Positions 1-9,700 of a stretch of 64,000 bases of DNA are shown piece after piece (the stretch's first letter is position 1; each line of letters begins with the position of its first letter). Under the pieces are notes generated by a model. It did not search any database, was not told where the DNA came from, and saw only the letters and a list, made by a program, of their open reading frames with translations. The stretch covers positions 68,816,300 to 68,880,299 of the forward strand of contig CM049314.1 of assembly GCA_026874595.1 (NCBI GenBank), written 5' to 3'. Source of the stretch: Sipunculus nudus (lineage: Eukaryota; Annelida; Sipuncula; Golfingiida; Sipunculidae). Made by a program: the position numbers and the translations under genes.

Positions 1-275
1 TAGATTCCTAAATCGTGCAACCTTCTTATATTATATGGTGATGAGAAAGAAAAGCAAAAGTCCCCGTAAAATAACAATAATTTCGTAAAAGGTAGACCGT
101 TGACGATTCATAGACACTCAACAGTTCACACCATCAATGATAGTACCTTCGTGAGTCGCATGTTGGCTTCCTGGTGCACTAAACCTTGCATCTAATTTGT
201 AGCAGTACGTTACTGATAGTCTGCACATGTGATTGGGCTTAAATCACATATTTGAATCAGTATATTAAATAACAG

Positions 276-377
276 GTATATCTGAAGAAAGCGCTGATTC
301 ATGCGGTCAGAGGAAATCATCTTGCAGTAATCCAGGAAATCGTAGAACACGCCAAAACGACACACAGTAACATAGTT
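276..377 (+). CDS. Gene 1 ANK exon a
   Basis: 34 codons in phase 0 after an AACAG acceptor, with donor GTACGT. The translation has the ANK helix pattern (LIHAVRGNHLAVIQEIVEHA). A donor at 375 (GTTGTA) would also keep phase, but 102 nt equals the paralogous gene 2 exon at 7415-7516, which favours 377. An in-frame TAA at 270-272 excludes an earlier start. Confidence 0.7.
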
Positions 378-3300
378 GTACGTATTATTTCTATACCCGT
401 CCGGTTTTGAAAGGTGTACCAGGATTTTCATCTAAGAATGTTGTGCATTAAAGTAAAGAAACACAGGGTATATAAACATATATAAAGAATCTTAATCAAA
501 TGTAAAAAAAGATTTACACAACATTGACATATATATTTGTGTGTGTGAATGGGTGTGATCTTTGTAACATCTTTGTTTTATTTGTTTTTACTCTACAGGA
601 AATATTCGACAAGCCCTTCAACATAGCACGTAAAACCGGACTAGACAAAGTGTTACAGGTGTTCCTAGATGTGGAAGAATATCTTCGGGCTGTTGGACCC
701 GAGGTATTAAATGTTCTTTTTTTCTAAAATAAATGTCAAGTTTTGATAAACTGATTTTTTATTTATGTGAATAAAATATACGCCTTTTTTGAGTCAGTTA
801 TCATGTACAGAATGTCAAAAGGTGTTAATTAAATATAATTTATACTTTATTTTCATATAATGGTTTTTATTTGTATAAAATATACACCTTTTGCAGTCAG
901 TTGTCATCACTAATTGTAAAACTACGTTTAGCATTATGTATAATATATAATATATTTCCATAAAATGGCTGTTTATCTCAGTTTGGCCGTTTCCTATTTG
1001 ATGCTGTTGGGCTTCAACATGATGGTGTTGCAGCACTTTTCCTTAAACATGGGGCGGATCCAAATGTTGTATCAAGATTGGTTTGTGGACTTTGTTTTAT
1101 TCGTCACGTATTGACAATCAAAATAAAGCAACAAAGATAGTATATTTCAAATTTCTTTCCACAGTGTATTTAATCTGTTTTGAAATTACGCTCAGGCATT
1201 TATTACCAGGATGGTTTCACGCCACTTATGGTCGCAGTGGCCTTGAAGAATAAAGTGGGTGTAAAAATATTTCTTGACCATGGATCAAACCCTGAAATTA
1301 CTGCAAAAAATCAGGTACTTGGTTAATCTTTTTTTCATGATTATCTTTTACTATTTAATGAATAAAATTTTTATTCTAATAGATCACACATATTAAACGA
1401 CACTGTTGAAAATCTGCTCTATAATAAGGAATCCATTGCAATAACATAAAACATTACATTATTTGACTGATCAGAGAGATTCGCTTGAGAAGAAGTTTTA
1501 CAAATGGCCACAGTATCTGAGAACATGAATAATCGATGCAAGTTTCAAGTGGTAACAGTGTTTTTCTTTAACTTCAAAGTTATGTGCCCTGCGGACTCAA
1601 TATTCACAACATACTACTTGAAAAGACAGATGAATAACATAGAATAATTCCAATAGGTGCATACATCTTAGTCTTCAAAGCCAGACATCTTAGTTTTCAC
1701 TCACAATACGACACACTTAACAGATACTGTGGACCTATCCGTTTCTCAACCACTTCATGAAGACGTTGTGCAGCATAAACGCTGCAAAATCCTTAGAATC
1801 TCACATGCCAAATGAAAAGACAGCCCAACTTACCAGCTGAATTATGTTCAATAAACAAATGCTTAGCCGATGTCTTCAAACAAACAGAAGCACCTATTTA
1901 CAATTTGTATAAATTAAGAATAACCCGTTAAACCACGCTTCAAAACTAGACAGAACAGGATTATGATATTTGCTCTCTAACTTTAATATATTTAAAAAAT
2001 TCCTCACCCCTTTACTAAAGACATTTATTCAGTACATCAAAAGCAAGGTTTTATTCTCACATAAAACCAACAAACAGATTTATAGAATGTTTGCTCTGCA
2101 TATGACGTCACGTTCAGAATGACATATATATCTTTCATAGTCCGCGTTGTTTACCATTTTGCCCAAAAAAGTTTAGTTCGGACATATGCGGACGGATTTC
2201 TAGAAAGATTTGCCCTGCATATGACGTCACATTGAGAATGAAAAATTTATCTTACATAGTCCGCGTTGTTCACCATTTTGTCAAGAAAAGTTCAGTGCGG
2301 ACATATGCGGACGGATTTCCAGAAAGTTTGCCCTGCATATGACGTCACATTCATAATGACAAATTGATATCACATAGTACTGGTTCTTCACCATTTTGTC
2401 CAGAAAAGTTCAGTGCGGACGGCTGGGGACATAGGGAATGGTTGCTGCGGAAGAACTGTTATGTTTCAGCCAATATTTTAAGCCGTGAATAGATCTTCTT
2501 CAAGCTTAGTATTACAATAAGCATTCACATAACGTCTAGAATGAATACTATGACCGAAGCGATGAAGCAATGTTTATGTCTAGTGGCAGAGATATCAATG
2601 CAGAGATCGCGGTGGATAAAGTATTTATTCTAACTTTCTTGAAAATTCCTACTTGTAAACCTTCCTTTCAAAAACCCATGTATTGCTGTGAGAACTAAGA
2701 ATAATCTCAATTATATCACAATTGTGTTCTTTTAATTTTTCCATTAATATTTGAAGCACACGGCACTGCTCCTAGCCGCAAAGTCAGGAGAGCAGGCCAT
2801 CATGAACCTCGTGCTACACTACAGTAGACAGCCGAGTGGTCATGTAAGTTGCCAAAACAGTCTACTTGATGGCTTTCTATTGATACCTGAAGAAAGCTTA
2901 TAATGAAAATGTATATATCAATAACGGGTATCCATTTAAAATACTTTGCGCCTATGAGAAGCATTTGTTAAACTCTCACTTGCAAAACAATATTTCATTC
3001 ATTTAATCCGTGACTTTTAGGAAGGGGAACTTCTTTCTGAAGGCCAATCACAGATGCGTACAGGTATGAACCCTGAAAGTAATAATGGTAAATTGTACAT
3101 CTATAAGTTGGTTTAACAATATTATGTAGTAACTGAAATAAAGTTTCTTTGTCCATAGTATACCTAAATTATACCTAAGTTTGAAAAAACTAACTTTTTT
3201 GTACCGGTAAAGTGTGGTCTTCCTGGTCACTATAAACTAATCTTAGCAAAGTCGTGTGTATATATCGGAGATAATTATGTATTCATTGTGTCGATGAATG

Positions 3301-5858
3301 TGATTGGGTACATGTTTCAATATTGTTACAAAAACATTATTCCCTCTAAACCGTGCCCGAAGCTAATTTTTAAAGTTATAGATATTGCCTGCATCCAGAA
3401 TCCAAGACAGTTGTGGAAACAAATGGCGGAACCTCCATTGCCACTGTCATCAAAGCTTACAAATGGCTCGTCCCGGTTACCAGCTATATAATTCGGAGCC
3501 AAGGTGTATCTCTCGTTGAAGCTGGAGTTATAACAGAGCAAGAGAGACGGCACCTGTGCGTTAAGGATGGAAACGCTATTTGTGATCATCTCCGTAAAAA
3601 GGGCAAACACATCTTTGACAGGTTTTTAAGGTGTCTCGAGGAACCACATGAGCATGAACCTGCGGCACTACTTACCAAGAGAAAGTTTTGTTTCGACAGA
3701 GATTAGCCTTGTAACCTGGTTATGTTTAAGTATATTCCATCTCCTTTTTTACTTAGGTTGCAGATGGTCTCAAAAACTATGCATGCGACAGCAATACTTA
3801 AATACCGTTCATTGCCTCTGGGCAACAAAATGAAAACCCTACACCTAAAAACTTACTAATCTATTCAATTTCGAATCCATGTTATTTTTAGTAGGGAGAG
3901 GCGAGAGGTGCTTGAGACTGCATATTGACGAAATAATGGGCTTTGAGAAACTGCTAGACACGTGTTCACTTGAATTCACTCCATCTTTAGTTACAAGTCT
4001 TGAGAAGCCGAAGTTATTGACGACGATCACATAAAACATTGCTTGGTAAGAACCAAAAAATAGAATAAACTTTTTCCAATATAATGAAAACTTGTAATGT
4101 GAAAGTGATTCCTGATTCCTGAAAAATGACTATTTCTTGAAGAAAAACACATTTGTAGTAAGTATCCTCAGGGCTATTTATCAAAATTTTACATTTATCT
4201 CAATAAAATTGAACAAACTGTTAACTTCAAACGAAGAGATCTGCACTCCTTGGCATGATGCCATTGGCCTAGCCATAGCCGTTCCCTTTTCATTGCCTGA
4301 AATAGATGTAAAAATGACATACTGATAAATGTTAAGTGGTATCCATGCAATTTACACTTAAGTGCCTCATATATCTGATACACACGGAAACACTTATTCT
4401 GATTTTTCCTTTTTCTGTAGCTTCAGCCTCGCAACAGGCCCAAGCATTCGCTATTTCTTGAGATGTTGGCGGAAAAAGACGAAGAAACATTCGAACAGTC
4501 TATTCAATGTCTCCAAGATAGCACAGAGCCTGGCCACAGAATTATCGCCAAACGCTTGAGGCAGTTAGGTAACAAAATATATCAAGCTTGCATTTGATAT
4601 TTTTGTTTGCTGGGGCCATCTTGGCCGCCGTCTAGGAATTAAGCTATAAAAAGTAAATTCCACGTGGCCCCATATAAGAAAATATTGACTATGGTCTGAC
4701 GTACTGGAGAAAATTTCTGCCCTATTTTTTCTTAATATATAGCCTACCCGCAGTACTAGATTTATTTTATCACAGCATTTACATGTTTTCTTGTGATTTA
4801 AAGGAGAAACTCCCCGACCAATTACAGCAGAGGTAAGACATTTCAAACATGCTTAACTTATTTCATTTCTCGGTAGAGCATAAACTATTGAAAGAAAAGC
4901 AAACAAAATTATTTCATTTTGCTATTCAGTATTCAATGACAATTTATTTGCTTCATCAAAATACAACATGTTCACCATCAAATAATACTTTTATATACTT
5001 GGTCATTTGGATATCTTCTTTATATATCTGATAAGTTGCAATGTTGAATTTAAATCTTAAAATAAGTAGGTTAAACAGGCATTTAATAGGGACAAAGGAA
5101 AGATCATCAATACACGGATTATAACCTACGTTATGTTTAAATAAGAGGGGCTGAACAATACATTTTCGTGCCCCAGGTCTAGGGAAACTCAATCCAACCT
5201 GTAAGGGAAAGAATAAAGAATATTTACAGAATGATCAAGTTTGTGCAGCATAAACCCTTCATATTTCTTTTCCGTTCTTCATGAAAGTGTCTTACTCATA
5301 TAATCGGTAGGAGAATGATTACTATGCATATTTCCTGCTATACCCAATTCCAAAATATTACTCTCTATTTCAGTTAACATTGAATATTCTCCAAGGATCT
5401 AAAAAGGCATGCAGCAGGGTATATAGATATATCCGCAATGTACTTAGAAATCCACCAATCAATCCTGCTGATCCTTCCAATTATAATGGCAGTCCGAAAA
5501 GTCAAACAGAAAAAGTCGACCCTCGGGCATACCAGATAACCTATCTTCTGGAAAATGCGTTCCGCCATTTAATGCCGAAAACAGCACGAGTCTCAAAGAA
5601 TGGGGTTACTTTGCACTGCATGTGCAAAAGTTTGGATGACTGTGAGATCTTGCGCTTAGCCTTCAAAAACAAGTTTACATTTTTTTCCGCTGAAAATTAT
5701 TTTCCGGTAATGTAACATGCAGAATTACCACTTATAATAACTTCATCACAGAATCAAGACAGGTTTGGTATCTTAAATAGTATTAATTTAATGAGAAACA
5801 CGCCTTTTAATTGCAGGGCAACCGGTGGTCACACAATTCCAAGTCAATGAGTCACTAA
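276..5858 (+). CDS. Ankyrin-repeat protein with CARD-like C-terminal exons (gene 1, 5' end outside window)
   Basis: Multi-exon gene inferred by eye from acceptor/donor sites, reading-frame phase and protein pattern. Five ANK exons (276-377, 599-703, 982-1080, 1210-1314, 2757-2843) are all phase 0/0 and each about one 33-residue repeat. They are followed by a 43-nt linker, a CARD-like exon, a second split CARD-like unit, two tiny exons, a 111-codon exon of unknown type and a short terminal exon with TAA at 5856-5858. ANK repeats are protein-interaction scaffolds; CARDs are homotypic death-fold adaptors in apoptosis and innate immunity. Nearly every junction is phase-compatible, but the join from the first CARD exon to the next is weak and exon 3892-4045 has an apparent one-base frameshift. 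The gene may be partly degenerate, or may be two transcripts. No start codon is visible, so the 5' part lies upstream of the window. The ANK exons are paralogous to those of the next gene. A product name beyond ANK/CARD cannot be supported. Confidence 0.6.
599..703 (+). CDS. Gene 1 ANK exon b
   Basis: 35 codons between a strong acceptor (TTTTACTCTACAG) and donor GTATTA, phase 0/0. It encodes a diverged ANK unit (core KTGLDKVLQVFLDVEEYL). Its paralogue in gene 2 ends at 7770 and shows the same ARxxG...FLDxxEY pattern. Confidence 0.75.
982..1080 (+). CDS. Gene 1 ANK exon c
   Basis: Exactly 99 nt (33 codons), phase 0/0, acceptor ATCTCAG and donor GTTTGT. The ANK core ends LFLKHGADPNVVSRL, with the classic GADPN turn. 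It is the same length as, and clearly related to, gene 2 exon 8020-8118. Confidence 0.8.
1210..1314 (+). CDS. Gene 1 ANK exon d
   Basis: 35 codons beginning with the canonical ANK start DGFTPLMVAVALKN, through FLDHGSNPE, to a CAG/GTACTT donor. The nearby AG at 1195 gives a shifted phase, so the CAG ending at 1209 was chosen because it gives phase 0. Paralogue: 8285-8389, also 105 nt. Confidence 0.8.
1315..2756 (+). other. Intron of gene 1 holding a CRE-bearing tandem repeat
   Basis: A 1.44-kb intron between ANK exons d and e. No coding signal was seen. It contains three about 119-bp tandem units (separate entry); the rest is AT-rich unique-looking sequence. Confidence 0.6.
2083..2425 (+). 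repeat. Three-unit tandem repeat, each unit with a full palindromic CRE
   Basis: Three copies of an about 119-bp unit (spacings 119 and 118). Each has TGACGTCA at the same place (2103-2110, 2222-2229, 2340-2347), followed by a conserved CACCATTTTGTC stretch and GTGCGGACATATGCGGACGG. TGACGTCA is the consensus cAMP-response element bound by CREB/ATF. Any regulatory role is inference; the unit may simply be a small satellite. Confidence 0.75.
2757..2843 (+). CDS. Gene 1 ANK exon e
   Basis: 29 codons, phase 0/0, with a perfect donor (CAT/GTAAGT). It starts HTALLLAAKSGEQAIMNLVL, a typical ANK TALxxAA helix-turn-helix. It is the last ANK unit before the linker and CARD-like exons. Confidence 0.75.
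3021..3063 (+). CDS. Gene 1 linker exon
   Basis: 43 nt after TGACTTTTAG, ending CAG/GTATGA. It begins in phase 0 and ends in phase 1, which fits the 2-nt entry of the next exon. It encodes a polar Glu/Ser/Gln-rich linker (EGELLSEGQSQMRTG) with no fold visible. Confidence 0.55.
3399..3706 (+). CDS. Gene 1 exon with a CARD-like domain
   Basis: Open from an acceptor at 3398 (or, in the same phase, 3410) to TAG at 3704-3706. The translation fits the six-helix CARD pattern: a short hydrophobic helix, then GVITEQERRHL (equivalent to the common GVLTEEE turn), then LRKKGKHIFDRFLRCLEE (equivalent to LPRKGPEAFDAFLEAL). CARDs mediate homotypic assembly in innate-immune and apoptotic complexes. It is unclear whether this exon is terminal (TAG 3704), uses a weak phase-1 donor at 3690 (GTTTCG), or is cut internally at 3560 (GTTAAG, phase 0), which would join its first half to exon 4421-4568. 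Confidence 0.6.
3892..4045 (+). pseudogene. First half of a second CARD-like unit, with an apparent frameshift
   Basis: Acceptor TATTTTTAG/TA and a perfect donor TTG/GTAAGA. The frame entered from phase 1 reads MGFEKLLDTCSLEFTPSLV, a good CARD helix 1-2, then runs into TAA at 4032. The frame that exits in phase 0 reads EAEVIDDDHIKHC from 4004, which continues the CARD pattern (as in the VIDEQD region of CARD9-type domains) into exon 4421. One missing base near 4002 would reconcile the two frames. It is either a real lesion or a sequence error. Confidence 0.45.
4421..4568 (+). CDS. Second half of the second CARD-like unit
   Basis: Strong acceptor (CCTTTTTCTGTAG), phase 0 entry, donor TTAG/GTAACA with phase 1 exit. 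It encodes CARD helices 3-6, including LFLEMLAEKDEETFEQSIQC and EPGHRIIAKRL, matching the KxxxFLxxLxxxD/GHxxLAxxL pattern. It is homologous in pattern to the last half of exon 3399-3706. Confidence 0.65.
4804..4832 (+). CDS. Gene 1 29-nt exon
   Basis: The phase-1 entry uses the G left by the previous exon, followed by nine codons (ETPRPITAE), and it exits in phase 0 at a strong donor GTAAGA. Phase agreement on both sides is the main support. Confidence 0.45.
5183..5200 (+). CDS. Gene 1 18-nt microexon (tentative)
   Basis: Six codons (GNSIQP) between GTCTAG and a consensus donor GTAAGG, phase 0/0, so inclusion or skipping keeps the frame. It is supported only by splice sites and phase. Confidence 0.3.
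5374..5706 (+). CDS. Gene 1 C-terminal exon, unrecognised domain
   Basis: 333 nt (111 codons), open throughout, after CTCTCTATTTCAG with donor GTAATG. If unspliced it would end after two more codons (TAA 5713-5715). The product is basic, with amphipathic stretches (KKACSRVYRYIRNVLRN, YLLENAFRHLMP) and a Cys-containing β-like segment (NGVTLHCMCKSLDDCEILRL). The last pattern loosely recalls ferredoxin-like N-terminal modules of TRADD-type adaptors, which is speculation. I do not recognise the family. The in-frame length without stops, in AT-rich surroundings, argues for real coding. Confidence 0.65.
5817..5858 (+). CDS. Gene 1 terminal exon (short)
   Basis: After TTTTAATTGCAG in phase 0, 13 codons (GNRWSHNSKSMSH) lead to TAA at 5856-5858. 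A further acceptor at 5956 (TTTCTTACAG) could start a 3'UTR exon. No strong AATAAA follows closely. Confidence 0.4.
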   Translation, partial: GNRWSHNSKSMSH

Positions 5859-6706
5859 GGGTATGACATTTGTTTGTTAACACATACCTATAATAATATA
5901 TAATTAATATATCTTTATTTATATTTTTGAATAATGGTTTAATTATTTTCTTACAGACACCTGTTAGGATAATTTGCATTCATGCGAATGTATACATATG
6001 TTTCAAGAAAAAAATGTAATATTTACTTTAAGATGTCTTAAAAGGAAGGGTCTCCAATGTACTTTATTACTATATTTAATTGCTCTGCTTTCAAGTGTTG
6101 TTGTTCACATCTTTATGATATAACAGCAATCATATTTTTACTCAATCAGCCTGTATCATGTATATTTAAACTCAAAATATTCTCAAGTTATTTTATCGAT
6201 ACAAAACAAGATACTTGAAAGAATGAGTGAAGAGAATTATTCACGTGCCTCTCCTAAGGCCTGGATAAACATCCCACTTCTCCCAAAATTGAACTTTATC
6301 ATTTTTAAAAATTTCTTTACAATGGCAATCTAAAGCGTTAATAAATTCCAAGAATGAACGAAATTGTCCTTTTAGCAACGGTAGGAATATTGTTAACTAA
6401 GTAAATATTCTTTATATAAATTTGATAAATTGTTAAGCATATTTCACTGAAGTCAGAATATCTGGAGAAATAAATAAACAGGAATAATCATATGACCTCT
6501 GTTAACAAACAAATGATAAATAACTAGATGTTTCAGGTGGGAGGGTTTAAACGAGAAACAAAATATATGTGTAAGTACTTTTGCGTTCGCGTTTCTATGT
6601 TTAAATAGTATCATCCTGCATATGAAATCAATGGTGCTGAACGGTCAATGCATATTAATTTTTAATGCACGGGTGATTTACCGTATACAGTTTTTCTATC
6701 TTTGCC
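5859..6706. other. Putative intergenic gap between the two ANK genes
   Basis: About 850 bp of AT-rich sequence with no ANK- or CARD-like frame. If gene 2 starts at ATG 6707, its promoter should lie here. No clear TATA or initiator could be singled out among many AT-rich words. Confidence 0.4.
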
Positions 6707-9700
6707 ATGGTTTTCTCACATCAAGATCTTTTATATTTTCAGGATGTAAAGACAGCGCTCATGTTTGCAGCTGGAAATGACCACAACAACATACTCTCCA
6801 GGCTATTGGAACAGGGAGCCGATCTCACAAGTGAGCTCCTCTACTGAAGTCAAATTTATGCATTAAACTAACGAATTGAAAGAATGGGTTAAATAAACAG
6901 AAGTGTTTTCAATTTGTTTATCGATATCGACAAATACCAATTTTTTTAATACAGTTAACACTAAGCTGGCTTTTAGTAGGCTATGCGTTTTCTTTTTTTT
7001 TTTCATCTTAAAAAAATCTTTATGTGACAAAATTGCATTATTTTATCCCATAATGTTAAGTATAAGCCCTATATCCATCCCTTTATTTTATTCCAATATA
7101 TTTAAATCATAATTATTTTTTTTTCAAGATATTATTATTAATGCTGAATGCTCTTATTAATGTAGAACAAAAAGACGGCACTTATTTGTGCAGCAGAAAA
7201 AGGCAACAAAGAAGCGGTTTCTATCCTTCTGGAGAAGGGGGCCGATGTCACTTATGCAGTTCATGTAAGTGTTTGTACGTAATGTTGCCCTGAATACTCA
7301 AACATAGCTACTACTTTATTTTTCAATCTGATATTATATATATATATATAACATAATGGTGCATAAATTCGATTTCTAGAAGCAAAGTAAACATTATTGC
7401 TGTTACAATGGCAGAATTCCAACAAAACAGCACTTGACTATGCCACAAAGGGAAACCATATCGATACAGTACGGGAACTCGTGAATCATGTCATAGGACA
7501 ACAAATGGACCTAAGAGTAAGTATAATGAATTTCCTGCAACCATTCCATCGCGGCGGTATCATGTGAGCATACATTTCTTTATATAACGCGTTGCCAAGT
7601 TTTCAATAGGCTTTATTAACCATATGTAGATATGTCAATAAGTCACATTTGTGATAGAACTGTTATATATATTTGAAAGCGCTCTTACTGAAGCACGAAC
7701 AGCTGGAGCCCGAGAAATTGTGAAGCTCTTTCTGGACATTCCAGAATATATGCCCTTAATCCGGCATAAGGTATAGAGGATTTTTCAAATTTATTTCATT
7801 CGTCTACATATATATTGGGCTGGGTTCTTATGATATTTATAACATACAAAGATCTTTAAGATAGATACATGTAATTTCAAGAAGTTCAAGGAACGCATAT
7901 CAGGAAATATATATTAAAGTAATGAGTTCTCTTAAGTTATTCTTTAATCTAAATTAAGAATTCTGTTGAAATTATAAATGTATATACAGCTCTGCAGCAC
8001 ATATTTTTCTGTCTTGTAGCTGTGCCATTTTCTGCATAATGCGGCGTCTGCTAGTCATAACGAACTGATCACATTGTACCTTGAGCATGGAGCTCTTCCT
8101 AATTTTAGCAGCTTTTTGGTATATACGTTGTTTTTTCATTTGTTCGCTAATTATTCAATATTTACCTAATAATACCCTATAATTATTCAATATTTATAAA
8201 CGAACTAATGGTCATATTTACACGAGCATTTAGTTAAATTTAATTCAGGTACAGCTTTTTGCATGAATTATTTTCTATTTTCAGGCTAGATGTACACCGC
8301 TTTATATAGCAGTAACTGTGGGCGATATGAAGTCCGTAAAAATATTACTTGAGCATGGAGTCAATCCAAATTTTACGTCACGATATGGGGTATGACAACC
8401 GTTCTGAATCTGTAGTTATTTTCAAATCCTATCTTTTTATGCTCTTTATACCAGCAATTACATATCATATGTTAAATCCCAGAGTGGTAATATTGGAGGA
8501 CTTTATGTATGATTTATTGCAGGAGTGCTCTAACAAAATTGACCAAAGTACCAATTTTATCTACGTTTAGTAATATTATTGTATTTAAAAAATTAGAAAA
8601 CGTTCATGTAAATATGAAGAAATAACACTTGTTTATATTCTCTGTCCAATTTATCAATATGAAACCTGAAATGTCAATGAAATCTCAGATTTACCTGAAT
8701 TGAACGGTCCATATGTGACAAAATCAACGTTTAATGTTCTCGATGGATAGCGACCTACATTCTCAAAACTTAGAAACCTTCAGAGTAGCCGAAATACTCA
8801 TCTGCTTATCATAAAAATAATTTGAAATTATTGATTATATAATAATGTTTCTGAATTAGAATTACTGCAAAGTTTACAGAATGTTTCTTTTATAAACAGG
8901 ATTCACATACCTGAAGCATCTAGAAATTATTTAATTACCTTTCTTCCCATTAAATTACATTCTAATCATGATTATGGATCATGTGTGTACGATGAAGTGA
9001 AAAATACTAATCAATGAAAATGCTTTCCATTAAAATTTATACATGTTTCAGGAAACACCACTTCTTCAAGCATCAAAACTCGGTTTCTCTGATATCGTAG
9101 ACCTGCTTTTGCAGTATAAGGCCTATACAGAAACAAAAATCAGCTTGGTAAGACATTTCAGTTCAGCTAATGTGAGCTGTGGGGTGTTTCTGGAAGCGAT
9201 TAAAAACTTCAATTTAGACAAAAATAACATGGAATTTACAAACGTCCCAATGCATTATCCTTAGAAACCTCAATGCAGGTTACGTGACGTATATTTTGAT
9301 AACCAGCACGATTCTTATCCTCATCTACGTTAGACAGTTTAGTGTTCCGAGTAGGTATTTTGGCATGTGCATGGAACAATGGGTATAATTCAAACATATA
9401 TCCTTGTCATCCGAGAAATGCCATTACCAGCTTCTTAGAAAATTCAGAAACAGTTTTGAAATTTAAAATAATTTGATGCATTATCTGTCCAAAATCAGGA
9501 AATAGGTGTGCTTTCTATATAAAGATCTAATGAATAGGTCTATTCACATACAAAGATTTCACATTTTTCCAAATAAGTTTAAGCAATTCAATAACAAAAT
9601 AATACTACTATGTCGTTATATATACTATCGGACATTACCCATGATATATATATGTCAGTGATATAGGACTCGAGTCGCTAACTGGACTGGAGTCCGGACT

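Noticed and set aside
3326..3610. 94-residue minus-strand open frame
   Set aside because: It lies antisense to the CARD-like exon, whose sense frame has splice sites and a domain pattern. The antisense frame has none.
4137..4325. Open frame with LNKLLTSNEEICTPW, looking like a CARD helix-2 end
   Set aside because: No suitable acceptor and donor with a compatible phase; the helix-2 region is better supplied by exon 3892-4045 in its second frame.
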